From positions 1-56,772 of the forward strand of contig JAAYEG010000007.1 of assembly GCA_012728895.1 (NCBI GenBank): a stretch of 56,772 nt of DNA. The letters are read 5' to 3'. Of the stretch, positions 26,584 to 35,274 are shown in pieces (position 1 is the stretch's first letter; every line of letters starts with the position of its first letter). The stretch comes from Methanospirillum sp. (lineage in GTDB: Archaea > Halobacteriota > Methanomicrobia > Methanomicrobiales > Methanospirillaceae). The position numbers were made by a program, and so were the translations under genes. The notes beneath the pieces are model-generated. The model worked only from the letters and a program-made list of their open reading frames with translations, had not been told where the DNA came from and did no database searches.

Positions 26584-28005
26584 TCAGGCCGGCCCCGGCG
26601 GCCAGCGCTCCTTCATGAACGGGCCGAGGCCCGACGAGTCCTTCGGCCCGACCAGGACCTTCCAGCCCGTCGCCTCGGCGGCCTCGCCGGAGAGCCGGGC
26701 CGCCAGCCCAGGGATCACCAGAACCCTGTGGTCCACCTTCTCGGCCACGCCGGACGATTCGAGCGCCTCGGCGATACCGGCCGCCGAGAAGTAGCGGCCG
26801 GCCACCGCGCTCTCGACCGAGAGGCCGCCGGTGTCCGCCACGACCAGGTAGCACGATATGTTCGCAGCCTTGATGTCCGACTCGACCGTGAAATACGTGA
26901 GTGCATAGTTGGCCGTGACCAGCACCGGGCTCACGCGATCTGGCGAACCGAACTCCCGCAGCCCCGCCTCGACCGCGACCGGCTTCCTGGGGTCCGTGTA
27001 GAGGTTGAACCGCCAGATAAGGGTCGGCAGGACGGACCACCCCTCGAGACCCTGCAGGATCAGGATATCGGCGTAGCGCGAGAGCAGGACCGAGGCGGTG
27101 AGCGCCTCGTCGAAGGCGCACCTCACCGGGTCGAGCTCCTCCCCCGCGAACGCGGCGATAGGAGCGCCGAGAAGTGGGTACCCAAGCAACTCGTCGCCGT
27201 CCCGGATCGCCGCGTTCCGGCACCTCGAAAAGTTCCGGATCGTGTGGGCGAGCCCGGGCCCGACGAAGGTGCCGGGGTCCAGGACCAGGTCTTCGATCCC
27301 CCAGGCCCGCAGGGTCTTGGTGAGCGAACGGAGCCCCGAGAGGTCGTCCGGCGCGGAGACCACGAGCGGGGAGTCGGTGTCGAGCGCGAGCAGGGCCATC
27401 TCACGCCAGTTCGTCCGGTCGGCCGCGTGGAGGAGGGGCCGGCGACCTGGGACTGCCTCCGCTCCGACCCTGAGGACGTCCGGGTCCGGTGAGCAGAGGA
27501 CGAGGGGGAGCTTGCAGGTCGCCGCGATGGTCGTCGCCGCCTCGCGGAACTGGTCGGGATCGCCCGTCGCGGATCGGAGAGCGACCGCGTCGAGACGCAG
27601 ATCCCGCCCGATGTAGTTGTACGAGAACTCCGAGATAGTTCTGAGACGCTGCACCAGCTCCTCTCGGGCGAGGGTGTCATCGACTGCCAGCGCGCAGCAG
27701 GTCGGGTTGTGGTAGGTGAACTCGTGGCGCTGGACGACGTACTTGCCACCCAGCGTGATCTCGCGCTCAGCCTGGCCGATCCGGACCGCGCGGACCGGAG
27801 GGGCGAGGAGCGCAGAGAGGTCGGCAAGGTCGCTGTCGTGTTCTGGCAGGAGGAGCGGGGGGCAGGACTCGAGCGAGACCTCCCGGTTCACGAGCCGGGT
27901 CGCAAACGCCATGCAGTTCGGTTCGCCGCACTCGCCGCAGTTCGTCCGCGGCAGGAGCCGGTAGACCTCGATCGGGCTCGTCTCAGTGATCGAGCGCCGG
28001 GCCAT
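26584..28005 (-). CDS. cdhE: ACDS gamma subunit, corrinoid Fe-S protein large subunit
   Basis: 473 residues. The N-terminal [4Fe-4S] motif is C23, C26, C31, C48 (RTNCGECGEPNCMAF). A TIM-barrel methyltransferase-like domain and a C-terminal cobalamin-binding region follow (GRYFSAAGIAEALESSG). It carries the methyl group on its corrinoid between tetrahydrosarcinapterin and the A-cluster of CdhC. Its first base overlaps the cdhD stop (TGATG). Confidence 0.95.
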   Translation of the reverse strand: MARRSITETSPIEVYRLLPRTNCGECGEPNCMAFATRLVNREVSLESCPPLLLPEHDSDLADLSALLAPPVRAVRIGQAEREITLGGKYVVQRHEFTYHNPTCCALAVDDTLAREELVQRLRTISEFSYNYIGRDLRLDAVALRSATGDPDQFREAATTIAATCKLPLVLCSPDPDVLRVGAEAVPGRRPLLHAADRTNWREMALLALDTDSPLVVSAPDDLSGLRSLTKTLRAWGIEDLVLDPGTFVGPGLAHTIRNFSRCRNAAIRDGDELLGYPLLGAPIAAFAGEELDPVRCAFDEALTASVLLSRYADILILQGLEGWSVLPTLIWRFNLYTDPRKPVAVEAGLREFGSPDRVSPVLVTANYALTYFTVESDIKAANISCYLVVADTGGLSVESAVAGRYFSAAGIAEALESSGVAEKVDHRVLVIPGLAARLSGEAAEATGWKVLVGPKDSSGLGPFMKERWPPGPA

Positions 28006-29237
28006 CAGGTTTCACCCCCGATGGCGGCGGTCACCCAATCGTTGGCGCGCCCCTCCGCGACCTCCTCGAGAGGCCAGGAGGTCAGAACGTCGAGCGCTTC
28101 CCGCATCGCCCCGATCGCCGCCGGGTGCGACATCATGAAGATATCGACCCCCGCAAGCAGGAGAGCGATCGCGGTCTCGGCCTCCCAGAGCGGGCCGCGC
28201 CGTTCGGGGCCGCCGTAGGTTGGCGGCATCGGCATCCAGGCCTCGCGGGCCGACCAGGCGTTGGTCGAGCCCGAGATGGTCGGGTGCTGGAGCTCCGCGT
28301 CGCCCATCAGCGCTGCCTGCCGGGCCCGTTCGTGGATCGAGAACGAGTACTCCAGCCCGTAACCGAGTGCGACCGTGGTGAGATCCATCACGATCTGCTC
28401 GGGTGGCACATACTCGTAGAGCCTCCGGTTCAGCTCCTTGGCGTCGTTCAGCTCGAGGCCCGTGAAGGCGAGCAGGTTATGGCCGTGCTCGGCCGCGGCC
28501 CGGGCGACCTTCTCCAGGGTCTTGGCGGTCGCCATCTCGAGCGTGACCGAGTTGAGCAGGAGCCGTTCGCCCGACGCCATGGCGGCAACCTCGAAGAAGA
28601 CGTCGGCGTCCTTGCGGGGATCGCCGCACCCGCCGATGATCAGGGGGACGTCCACCGCCTGGAGGACCTCCTCGACCGTCGCAGCGGCCTTCCGCGGGCT
28701 CGTGTTCTTGATCAGAGGGTCGGTCGAGAGGAGGTGGACCGTGATGGCCTTGGCCCCGAACTGGTGGACGTTCAGGCGGGCCCATGCGGCGGGGTCGTCC
28801 CGCACCTCCTCGAACGGCGCCCGGAGCGCCTTGGGCATCGGCACGCGGGTGTCGAAGACATCCATCGAGATGACCGGGCGGTTCACGATCGGCCGGTCGA
28901 AGAGCGAAAAGGCGGGGGCCTCGGCCCCGCCGACGGTGAGCGCCCGGGCCCGGGAGCCCCCCTCGCGCCGAGTGGCGCCGAGCACGACCTCGCGGATCCG
29001 GCCCGGGTACTCCGTCCGCTCGGGGACGTACTCCGCCTCGAGCAGATCGGACGGCCGCTCGGGGACCGCCTCAGCCCCGGGGGGAACCAGGGCGGCGGGC
29101 GCCAGGGCGCCGTGAGGCAGCCGGAACTCGAGTTCGTCGAGCTCCAGGCTGAATCCCTCGAGCTCGATCCGGCCAGCCGTCCTGAGCAGGGCGAGGAGCT
29201 CGGGTCCGAGCGCCCCGACCAGGTCGCGGCCGTTCAT
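28005..29237 (-). CDS. cdhD: ACDS delta subunit, corrinoid protein small subunit
   Basis: 410 residues: ALTVGGAEAPAFSLFDRPIVNRPVISMDVFD, VDVPLIIGGCGDPRKDADVFFEVA and QIVMDLTTVALGYGLEYSF are typical of CdhD, which pairs with CdhE in methyl transfer. It is coupled to cdhC by an ATGA overlap. The N-terminal 90 residues contain the extended leader seen in archaeal forms. Confidence 0.95.
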   Translation of the reverse strand: MNGRDLVGALGPELLALLRTAGRIELEGFSLELDELEFRLPHGALAPAALVPPGAEAVPERPSDLLEAEYVPERTEYPGRIREVVLGATRREGGSRARALTVGGAEAPAFSLFDRPIVNRPVISMDVFDTRVPMPKALRAPFEEVRDDPAAWARLNVHQFGAKAITVHLLSTDPLIKNTSPRKAAATVEEVLQAVDVPLIIGGCGDPRKDADVFFEVAAMASGERLLLNSVTLEMATAKTLEKVARAAAEHGHNLLAFTGLELNDAKELNRRLYEYVPPEQIVMDLTTVALGYGLEYSFSIHERARQAALMGDAELQHPTISGSTNAWSAREAWMPMPPTYGGPERRGPLWEAETAIALLLAGVDIFMMSHPAAIGAMREALDVLTSWPLEEVAEGRANDWVTAAIGGET

Positions 29238-30595
29238 CGCCTCCCCTCCCCGTGGGCCGGCTCCTCGCGGAGGACGATCACCCGGTCGGCGTAGATCCGT
29301 GCGTTCTTCAGGATCACGCGGTAACCGCCAACCTCGAGCGGTAGGTTCTCGGCGGTCACGAGGGCTCTCCCGGACGGCTCCTCGGTCCAGCGGGCGACGA
29401 CGGGATGGTCGCGGGCCCGCAGGAACTCCCGGAGGTCGTCAACGCCGGTGACGTCCCTCTCGGTCGCCGTCCGTTCGGCCACCCCCTCGGGAAGGAAGGG
29501 CTTGAGGCGGTCGAGGATCTCGGAGGGGACCCAGACCACGCGATCCCACCCGCCGTCGGCGGCGAGGAACTTCCGTGACTTGAGGTACTCGAGCGAGACC
29601 CCGTGGAACCCGTCGACCTGCCGTCCGCCGGCAGTCGAATCGGCCATGGTCGAGAAGGCGAGGCCGTTCACAGTCGGGTCCCGAAAGCCCCGGTGGACGA
29701 TTCCGAACCCCTCGACTTCGGGGATGTAGAACGCGATCCCCTCGAAGCACCCGCAGGAGGTATGGGGATAGCCGAAGGCCGAGTAGAGCCGGACGCGGTC
29801 GACCTCACCCATCGATCGTTCTTTCGCCGTGGCGTTGACCCCGACGAACTCCCCGTTGACCGGGTCCAGGCACTCGCCCTTCTCGAGGGCGAAGATCGGG
29901 CCTTTCGGGTCCATCCGGGCCGCGGCCCTCCCGTCGAACCAGGATATCGCACCGCAGTTCGCGTACCGCTCGGGCGTGATGATGCAGATGTGCCGCGGGG
30001 CGAAGGACTGGCAGAGCGCGCATCCGTAGAAGGTATCCACCTCCTCGTCCGTGAGCCCCCGTGCCCGGGCATCGCGGGCCTCGTAGCGGGCGAGGACATC
30101 GGGCAACCGCTCGGCGACAGCGGACGGCTCCGTGTAGAAGGTGACCTGCATCGCCTCGATGATCGGGAGCTCGTTCTTGAAGAGATGGAGCAGAACGAGC
30201 CCGAGATATTCGAGCGAGTCGAACCCCGCCTTGAAACCCCGCTTGGATAGGCGGACCCAGATGTCATAGCGCTGGTTGAGGTGCATCAGCCCCTCGACGT
30301 AGTTCGAGTACTCGTGGATCCTCCGTTCGATGATCCCCTCGAAATCCTCCTCGAGCTGGGGGCCGGCGACCTCCACCAGGATCCCGAGCGGATAGCTCCC
30401 TCCCCCGGCCAGCTCTCGGATATCGGGGCCGACGATCCGGACGACGCCGTCCTCAACCGAATCAGGGGGCATGACCCGCACGATCTCCCACTTCGACTCC
30501 ACCTTCGGGCCCCCGAATTCGAGGTGCATCTCCTCCTTGCGGATCCGCTCGCCCTCGTTGGCGAGCCCGACGTCGACCGGGACGCCCTCGATCAT
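29234..30595 (-). CDS. cdhC: ACDS beta subunit, acetyl-CoA synthase
   Basis: 453 residues from ATG 30595 (MIEGVPVDVG). The A-cluster region has C192 and C195 (YGCALCQSF), C204, C214 and the C281-G-C283 motif expected to hold the distal nickel. GFDSLEYLGLVLLHLFKNELP is also conserved. It makes or cleaves acetyl-CoA from CO, a methyl group and CoA. The protein lacks the large N-terminal CODH-binding domain of bacterial AcsB, as usual in archaea. The ATG overlaps the cdhB stop. Confidence 0.96.
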   Translation of the reverse strand: MIEGVPVDVGLANEGERIRKEEMHLEFGGPKVESKWEIVRVMPPDSVEDGVVRIVGPDIRELAGGGSYPLGILVEVAGPQLEEDFEGIIERRIHEYSNYVEGLMHLNQRYDIWVRLSKRGFKAGFDSLEYLGLVLLHLFKNELPIIEAMQVTFYTEPSAVAERLPDVLARYEARDARARGLTDEEVDTFYGCALCQSFAPRHICIITPERYANCGAISWFDGRAAARMDPKGPIFALEKGECLDPVNGEFVGVNATAKERSMGEVDRVRLYSAFGYPHTSCGCFEGIAFYIPEVEGFGIVHRGFRDPTVNGLAFSTMADSTAGGRQVDGFHGVSLEYLKSRKFLAADGGWDRVVWVPSEILDRLKPFLPEGVAERTATERDVTGVDDLREFLRARDHPVVARWTEEPSGRALVTAENLPLEVGGYRVILKNARIYADRVIVLREEPAHGEGRR

Positions 30596-31134
30596 GCCGG
30601 CCCCTCCAGGCCGAAGCCCTCCGCGATCAGTGCCCGCCAGGCAGGCCATGCGAGGTTCGGGACAGAGAACGAGGCGTGAGGCTCGAACGCGGGCGAGAGA
30701 GAGACCGTGACCGGGTGGGATGGGGCGTGCCGGAGGCCGGAGAGGAGCGTCCACTCCAGCGCGTAAACGAGCCCGGCCACGAAGATCACGTCGTGAGGTC
30801 CCTGGTCGTCGACGCCGGGCCACCCGGGATCCGCAAGCAGCCCGCCCAGGTTCATCGCCGAGGTGCAGATCGCCGGCTCGAGACCGGCGGCCTGGAGGGC
30901 GGGCCCCGCGTCCCCGGTGGCGGCGACCGGGATCCCGGCGGCCAGTGCCGCCCTGGCCAGCAGGTCGATCTCGCGCTCACCGTTCCCCCTGGCACGGAGG
31001 GCCCGGTGGCCCACCACAAGGAGCGGGCGCTTCGCCCTCCGGACGAGGGCGGACAGCACCGAAGGCCGTTCGATAGGGGTGGCTGTCTTCGTTCCACCCA
31101 TCATGGCCGGCTGCGCGGGCCTTATCCTGGTCAT
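30592..31134 (-). CDS. cdhB: ACDS epsilon subunit
   Basis: 180 residues: AMMGGTKTATPIERPSVLSALVRRAKRPLLVVGH at the N-terminus and a Rossmann-like fold, as in CdhB, which binds the alpha subunit and is thought to help electron transfer. Both ends overlap neighbours by four bases (ATGA), so expression is tightly coupled with cdhA and cdhC. Confidence 0.93.
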   Translation of the reverse strand: MTRIRPAQPAMMGGTKTATPIERPSVLSALVRRAKRPLLVVGHRALRARGNGEREIDLLARAALAAGIPVAATGDAGPALQAAGLEPAICTSAMNLGGLLADPGWPGVDDQGPHDVIFVAGLVYALEWTLLSGLRHAPSHPVTVSLSPAFEPHASFSVPNLAWPAWRALIAEGFGLEGPA

Positions 31135-33443
31135 CGGGACACCTCCTGAGGGAGCAGGGTCGGGTCCGGTATCGGACGCTCAATCCAGCCGTTGGCCTCG
31201 AGCAGCGGTAGGATCCGGTCCTTCTGCATCACCGGGATATCGGCCGGGGTCCGGATGAACCGGTGGAGGTCGTCGGGCATCCGGCCGTAGCAGTGCTGGT
31301 GCAGGTCGATGTAATGGGAGATCTTGATCGAGCGGCCCCGGCTCGTATCGTTCGGCCGCATCGCGAGCTTCGCGATCAGGGCCATCGCCTCCTCCTTGGT
31401 CTCCGCCGCGATGAAGAGGTGCTCGGGCACCGGACCGACGTAGACGTCATCGCCCGTCCGGCGGTCGCGGACCGTCCAGTCCTCGTCGCGGTCCGCCCTC
31501 CCGAGTAGCATCCGGCGGTACTTCGCGCCGTGCGGCCCGACGACGACCGGGATCCCGAGCCGCCAGAACCCGGCGGCGATCGAGGCAGCCTTCTGCGACA
31601 TCGCACCCCACGCGACGCCAACAGCTCCGACCCGGTTGTAGACGTAGTCGGCGACCTCGGCATAATTGCCGGAGAGGTTCCGCTTCGCGAAGATCGAGGC
31701 GATCTTGACAGCGGCGCCGGAGATGTGGGCGTTCGAGACGCACGAGCCGACGTTGACCACGCCTCCGGCCTCGAACCGACCTGAGAACCTCTCGTACGGG
31801 GTGAGCCCCTCCTCGTCATGGTGCATCGCTGCGGCCATCGCCGCGCAACCCGACGTGCAGACCACGAACCGCCGCTTGGCGAACTCGGTCACCATCTCGG
31901 CGACCTCTTCCCCGCCTTCCAGGTAGTTGGCACAGCCGACGAACGCGACCACGCCGGGGATCTCCCCCAGGACGAGAGGGCCCCCGACCTCGCGGATCTC
32001 CACGTCTTGGATCGGGCCGCGCCCGGTCCGTATCGCGAACCGATCGCACGCGTCGCAGGACGCGGCTATCAACCGGTGGACCTCGATCCCCTGGGGGCAG
32101 GCGTCCTCGCAACGCCCGCAGCCGACGCATGACGCGAGCAGCGCCCCAAGCGCCCCTGTCTCGCCCTGCCCCGCCGCCTGCATCGCGGCCGGAATTTCCG
32201 ACTCCGCCGGACATGCCTCGGCGCAGGCGCCGCAGCCCCGGCAGGCCTCAGCCGCCGCCGCGACGTCGAGCGCCGGGACCTCCGGGCGGAGCGGTCGGCG
32301 CTCGACTGCGACCCGGACCGCGACCTCGCCGACTTTTTCAGGATCGAGCACGAGCACCCCCGGCACTGCCCCCGAGACCAGGTCGGCGACGAGCTCGTCG
32401 GAAGGGTCGCTCGTCCGGTCGGGGAGCCCGATGCAGTTCTTGGACGAGGTCGCGATCACCGGGAGGCCCGCTCTGGTCGCCTCCTCGAAGATATCGGCCC
32501 GGACGCACTGTTCGTCGACGACGACGAGGTCGGGGATACCCGATCGGATGTAGCGGAGCTGCCAGGATATCGGGCCGACGATCTTCGCGGCGCGCGACCG
32601 GCGGCTCATGTCGATCGCAGTGCAGCAGATCCCGGTCACCTCGACCGATCCCTCCAGCCCGCTCGCGGCTAGGTGGTCGAGGATCGCGGCCGCAGGCGGG
32701 ACATTGTGCCCGACCACCAGGATGACCGGCTTTTCGGCGTCGACCGCGCCGATCCCGAGTTCGACGAGCGCGGCGCCAGGGTCGGCCTTCGGAAAGTCGA
32801 GGGCCGAGATCTGGGCGACGTCGGCGACCTCCATGGCGGTGTGGTCGATCATCCCGGTGTGCAGGACCTTGGACTCGAAGTCGATCGGATCCCCCTCCTG
32901 GCCTGTGTGCGTCGCGGAGAGGAGGTGGACCACCTGCTCCTCGCAGTACTCGAGGACGGTTTCCAGGTCGCCGAGGGTCTCGGGGCGCACCCCGCAGACC
33001 AGCTCGGCAATCGGCATCCGGAGTTCGACCGAGAGGCCGCCCGGGTCGATCGGATACGTCCTCCCGTTGCGTGCGATCAGGTACTCGACCAGCTCGCGGG
33101 CGTGGCTGGTATGGGTCGCGGCACCGATGCAGGCCGCGAGCAGCACGATGCGCGACTGCTGCGCCTCCAGCGTTATGCCGCAGGCCCCTCGCTTGCCGCC
33201 CGAGAGGTCGCACTTGCCGTAGGTACAGAGGCAGCAGAGGTCACAGAGCGGCATGTAGAACGGCTTGTAGCGGGCGAGGAGGCGCCGGTCCCAGTCTCGG
33301 AGCGCGGTCGGGGACGGGCACGGCGTCGGTCCCACCGGCTCGTCCCAGGTGCCCGAGCCGACCCGGCCGATGCCGAGGCGCAGGTCCCGGACCCTGCCGA
33401 GCGGCGAGGCGATCTCGGCGATGCGGATGTCAATTCCCTTCAT
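31131..33443 (-). CDS. cdhA: ACDS alpha subunit, Ni-Fe carbon monoxide dehydrogenase
   Basis: 770 residues from ATG 33443 (MKGIDIRIAE); a frame open further upstream has no family match. Cysteines 67, 70, 71, 73, 78 and 88 (CDLCCLCTYGKCDL) supply the D- and B-type clusters. A double ferredoxin insert (CRGCGACAEACPAE and CVGCGRCEDACPQG) is the archaeal hallmark. Later segments GCANYLEGGEE, CTSGCAAM and NVGSCVSNAHISGAA surround the C-cluster that interconverts CO and CO2. First gene of the cdhABCDE operon. Confidence 0.96.
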   Translation of the reverse strand: MKGIDIRIAEIASPLGRVRDLRLGIGRVGSGTWDEPVGPTPCPSPTALRDWDRRLLARYKPFYMPLCDLCCLCTYGKCDLSGGKRGACGITLEAQQSRIVLLAACIGAATHTSHARELVEYLIARNGRTYPIDPGGLSVELRMPIAELVCGVRPETLGDLETVLEYCEEQVVHLLSATHTGQEGDPIDFESKVLHTGMIDHTAMEVADVAQISALDFPKADPGAALVELGIGAVDAEKPVILVVGHNVPPAAAILDHLAASGLEGSVEVTGICCTAIDMSRRSRAAKIVGPISWQLRYIRSGIPDLVVVDEQCVRADIFEEATRAGLPVIATSSKNCIGLPDRTSDPSDELVADLVSGAVPGVLVLDPEKVGEVAVRVAVERRPLRPEVPALDVAAAAEACRGCGACAEACPAESEIPAAMQAAGQGETGALGALLASCVGCGRCEDACPQGIEVHRLIAASCDACDRFAIRTGRGPIQDVEIREVGGPLVLGEIPGVVAFVGCANYLEGGEEVAEMVTEFAKRRFVVCTSGCAAMAAAMHHDEEGLTPYERFSGRFEAGGVVNVGSCVSNAHISGAAVKIASIFAKRNLSGNYAEVADYVYNRVGAVGVAWGAMSQKAASIAAGFWRLGIPVVVGPHGAKYRRMLLGRADRDEDWTVRDRRTGDDVYVGPVPEHLFIAAETKEEAMALIAKLAMRPNDTSRGRSIKISHYIDLHQHCYGRMPDDLHRFIRTPADIPVMQKDRILPLLEANGWIERPIPDPTLLPQEVSR

Positions 33444-33514
33444 AACTGTGTTCCGGCCAACCCGGAGAACCGCCCCGGGCAGTGGATGGCTAATCAACCG
33501 TATCGAGGGAAGCC

Positions 33515-33556
33515 GTATTAAAGATAGGGGTTATGCGCATTTGAGTAATAAATGCC
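33515..33556 (-). promoter_or_regulatory. AT-rich promoter region of the ACDS operon
   Basis: Two candidate TATA boxes read on the minus strand: CTTTAATAC (33523-33515) and CATTTATTAC (about 33555-33546). They would give cdhA leaders of roughly 50 or 85 bases. The patch is the only AT-rich DNA for several kilobases and separates cdhA from the upstream cooC pair, so the ACDS genes probably have their own promoter. Confidence 0.5.
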
Positions 33557-33661
33557 CGTTCCTGACGGCTCCCGGAGGAAGCGGTCGGCGGGCGGAGCGC
33601 TCGGCAGGCGGTCATCGGCGCCAGCCCTGCGGGCATCGGGGGCGGGTGAACGGAGCTGCGT

Positions 33662-34426
33662 TCAGGGCGCTATCCCTGCTCTCTCCAGGATGGCCCCGAC
33701 GGTTGCGAGGGCGGGGTTGTCTGGCGGGAGGTCGAAGAGGGACCGCCCCTCGAGTGTGAACCTCGCGACGACCGGGTCGTTCTCGATCCGCCCGACGTAG
33801 GGCATCCCGGTCGAGGCGGCGAGAGCCTCGATCCCGGGGTCGACCTGATAGCCGCCGGCAACGACGAACCGTTTGTACCTGACGCCGGACTCGTCCGCGA
33901 CCCGTCGGGCCCGTGCTACGTGGTCGAAGGACTTCTTCGAGGCCCCGACCAGGTCGATGATGAGGTCGACCTCCTCCGCAATCCTCCGGTTCAGGTGCTC
34001 GAGCCCGGCAGGCGAGTCGATCAGAAGGTAGCGGTACTGCCGGACCATCCGCACGAGCGCCCGCTTCAGGGCCGCGTCGGGGAGGCAGTAGCAGCCCTCG
34101 AGCCACTTGGTGCCGAGGGCGACGAGGTCGAAGCAATAACCTTCGAACAGCCCTTCCGCCCAGATACGCGCCTCGATCCGCTCCGAGGGGGCGACCCCCG
34201 TCGTCGTGCCCTTTCCGGCGATAAACGTCGCCTCGAGCAGCTCGGCGATGGTCAGGACGCCGGCTTTCGCCAGATCGGCACCGACCATCTCAGCGAGCGA
34301 CTGGTCAGGGTCGGCGTCGACGAGCAGGATCGGGCCGCCCCCATGCTCGCAGAGCCAGCGGCCGGCGAGCGCGACGAAACTCGTCTTACCCGTGCCGCCG
34401 CGCCCAACGACCACGACCCGGATCAT
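33662..34426 (-). CDS. CooC-type nickel-insertion ATPase, Arg-variant P-loop
   Basis: 254-residue MinD/ParA-type ATPase. The P-loop is VVGRGGTGKTSF, with Arg9 where deviant Walker A loops have the signature Lys. C112-Y-C114 (EGCYCLPDAAL) matches the CxC that binds nickel at the CooC dimer interface. YLLIDSPAGLEHLNRR is the Walker B region. Coupled to the upstream paralogue by an ATGA overlap and located before cdhA, it should serve maturation of the CODH C-cluster or the A-cluster. The two paralogues may load different sites. Confidence 0.87.
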   Translation of the reverse strand: MIRVVVVGRGGTGKTSFVALAGRWLCEHGGGPILLVDADPDQSLAEMVGADLAKAGVLTIAELLEATFIAGKGTTTGVAPSERIEARIWAEGLFEGYCFDLVALGTKWLEGCYCLPDAALKRALVRMVRQYRYLLIDSPAGLEHLNRRIAEEVDLIIDLVGASKKSFDHVARARRVADESGVRYKRFVVAGGYQVDPGIEALAASTGMPYVGRIENDPVVARFTLEGRSLFDLPPDNPALATVGAILERAGIAP

Positions 34427-35196
34427 GCCGCCTCCGCCAGGATCAACTCGAGGAGGTCGTCCGCGAGCGCCGCGGTGGGACCGTCCGCGGGCACCGGTCC
34501 TCCCGCCCGCCCGGCGCCGGCGACCCCGGGATCGTCGGGGACGACCCCGATCAGCGGCATGCCGAGCCGGTCCGCGCAGTCCGTCGCCGCGGCGACGCCC
34601 TCGTCGCCGGAGAGCCGGCTCCCGACAAGGGCGGTGCGGGGGATCCCGAGCTCCCGGGCCAGGTCGCGGATCCTCCCCGCGATGGCACACGACGCGGCGG
34701 ACCCGTCGACGAGCACGAGCAGCAGGTCGACACCCGCCGCTGTCCCGCGTCCGAGGTGCTCGAGTCCTGCCTCGAGGTCGAGCACGACCGCCTGGTGCTC
34801 GCCCACGACGAGCCGGCGGAGGAGCGCCCGAACCACCGCTGCGGCGGGACAGGTGCAGCCTCCCCCCGCCGCCCGGACTGTGCCCATCACGAGCAGTCCG
34901 GCGCCGGACGGGGTCATGACCGCCCGCTCCCGGATCAGGTCATCGACCGGGAACGAGAGGTTGTACACCCCGGCGTACCCGGTGTCCGTCTTCATGGCGA
35001 CGAGGTCGGCGTCCTCGGCGATCGGGACGATCCGCTCCGCCTCGGCGGCGGGCAGCCCGAGCGCGGGCCCCAGGTTCGGCGCCGGGTCCGCGTCGATCGC
35101 GAGGGTCGCGTACCCGCGCCGGGCCAGTCCCGCGGCGAGCAGGGCCGCGATCGTGGTCTTGCCGACGCCTCCCTTGCCCGAGAGCGCGATCTTCAT
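34423..35196 (-). CDS. cooC: CooC-type nickel-insertion ATPase
   Basis: 257 residues from ATG 35196 (MKIALSGKGGVGKTT). It has a full deviant Walker A (Lys8, Lys13), DADPAPNLGPALG as switch region, the nickel-binding C114-T-C116 in GGGCTCPAAAVVRAL, and VVLDLEAGLEHLGRGTA. This matches CooC, which uses ATP-driven dimerisation to insert nickel into carbon monoxide dehydrogenase. The much longer frame upstream is an antisense shadow of the radical SAM gene. Confidence 0.92.
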   Translation of the reverse strand: MKIALSGKGGVGKTTIAALLAAGLARRGYATLAIDADPAPNLGPALGLPAAEAERIVPIAEDADLVAMKTDTGYAGVYNLSFPVDDLIRERAVMTPSGAGLLVMGTVRAAGGGCTCPAAAVVRALLRRLVVGEHQAVVLDLEAGLEHLGRGTAAGVDLLLVLVDGSAASCAIAGRIRDLARELGIPRTALVGSRLSGDEGVAAATDCADRLGMPLIGVVPDDPGVAGAGRAGGPVPADGPTAALADDLLELILAEAA

Positions 35197-35244
35197 CCCC
35201 CCAGAGCTGGCCTGCGGGGGTGATGAAGGTAACGGGGCGCGGGG

Positions 35245-35250
35245 TTTATC
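35245..35250 (+). promoter_or_regulatory. TATA box of the radical SAM gene, leaderless spacing
   Basis: TTTATC lies 25-30 bases before ATG 35275. With the usual archaeal spacing, transcription would begin at or next to the A of the ATG, giving a leaderless mRNA. No ribosome site precedes the ATG, which agrees. Confidence 0.5.
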
Positions 35251-35274
35251 CTGCGCAAGGTCGAACGACCCGCC

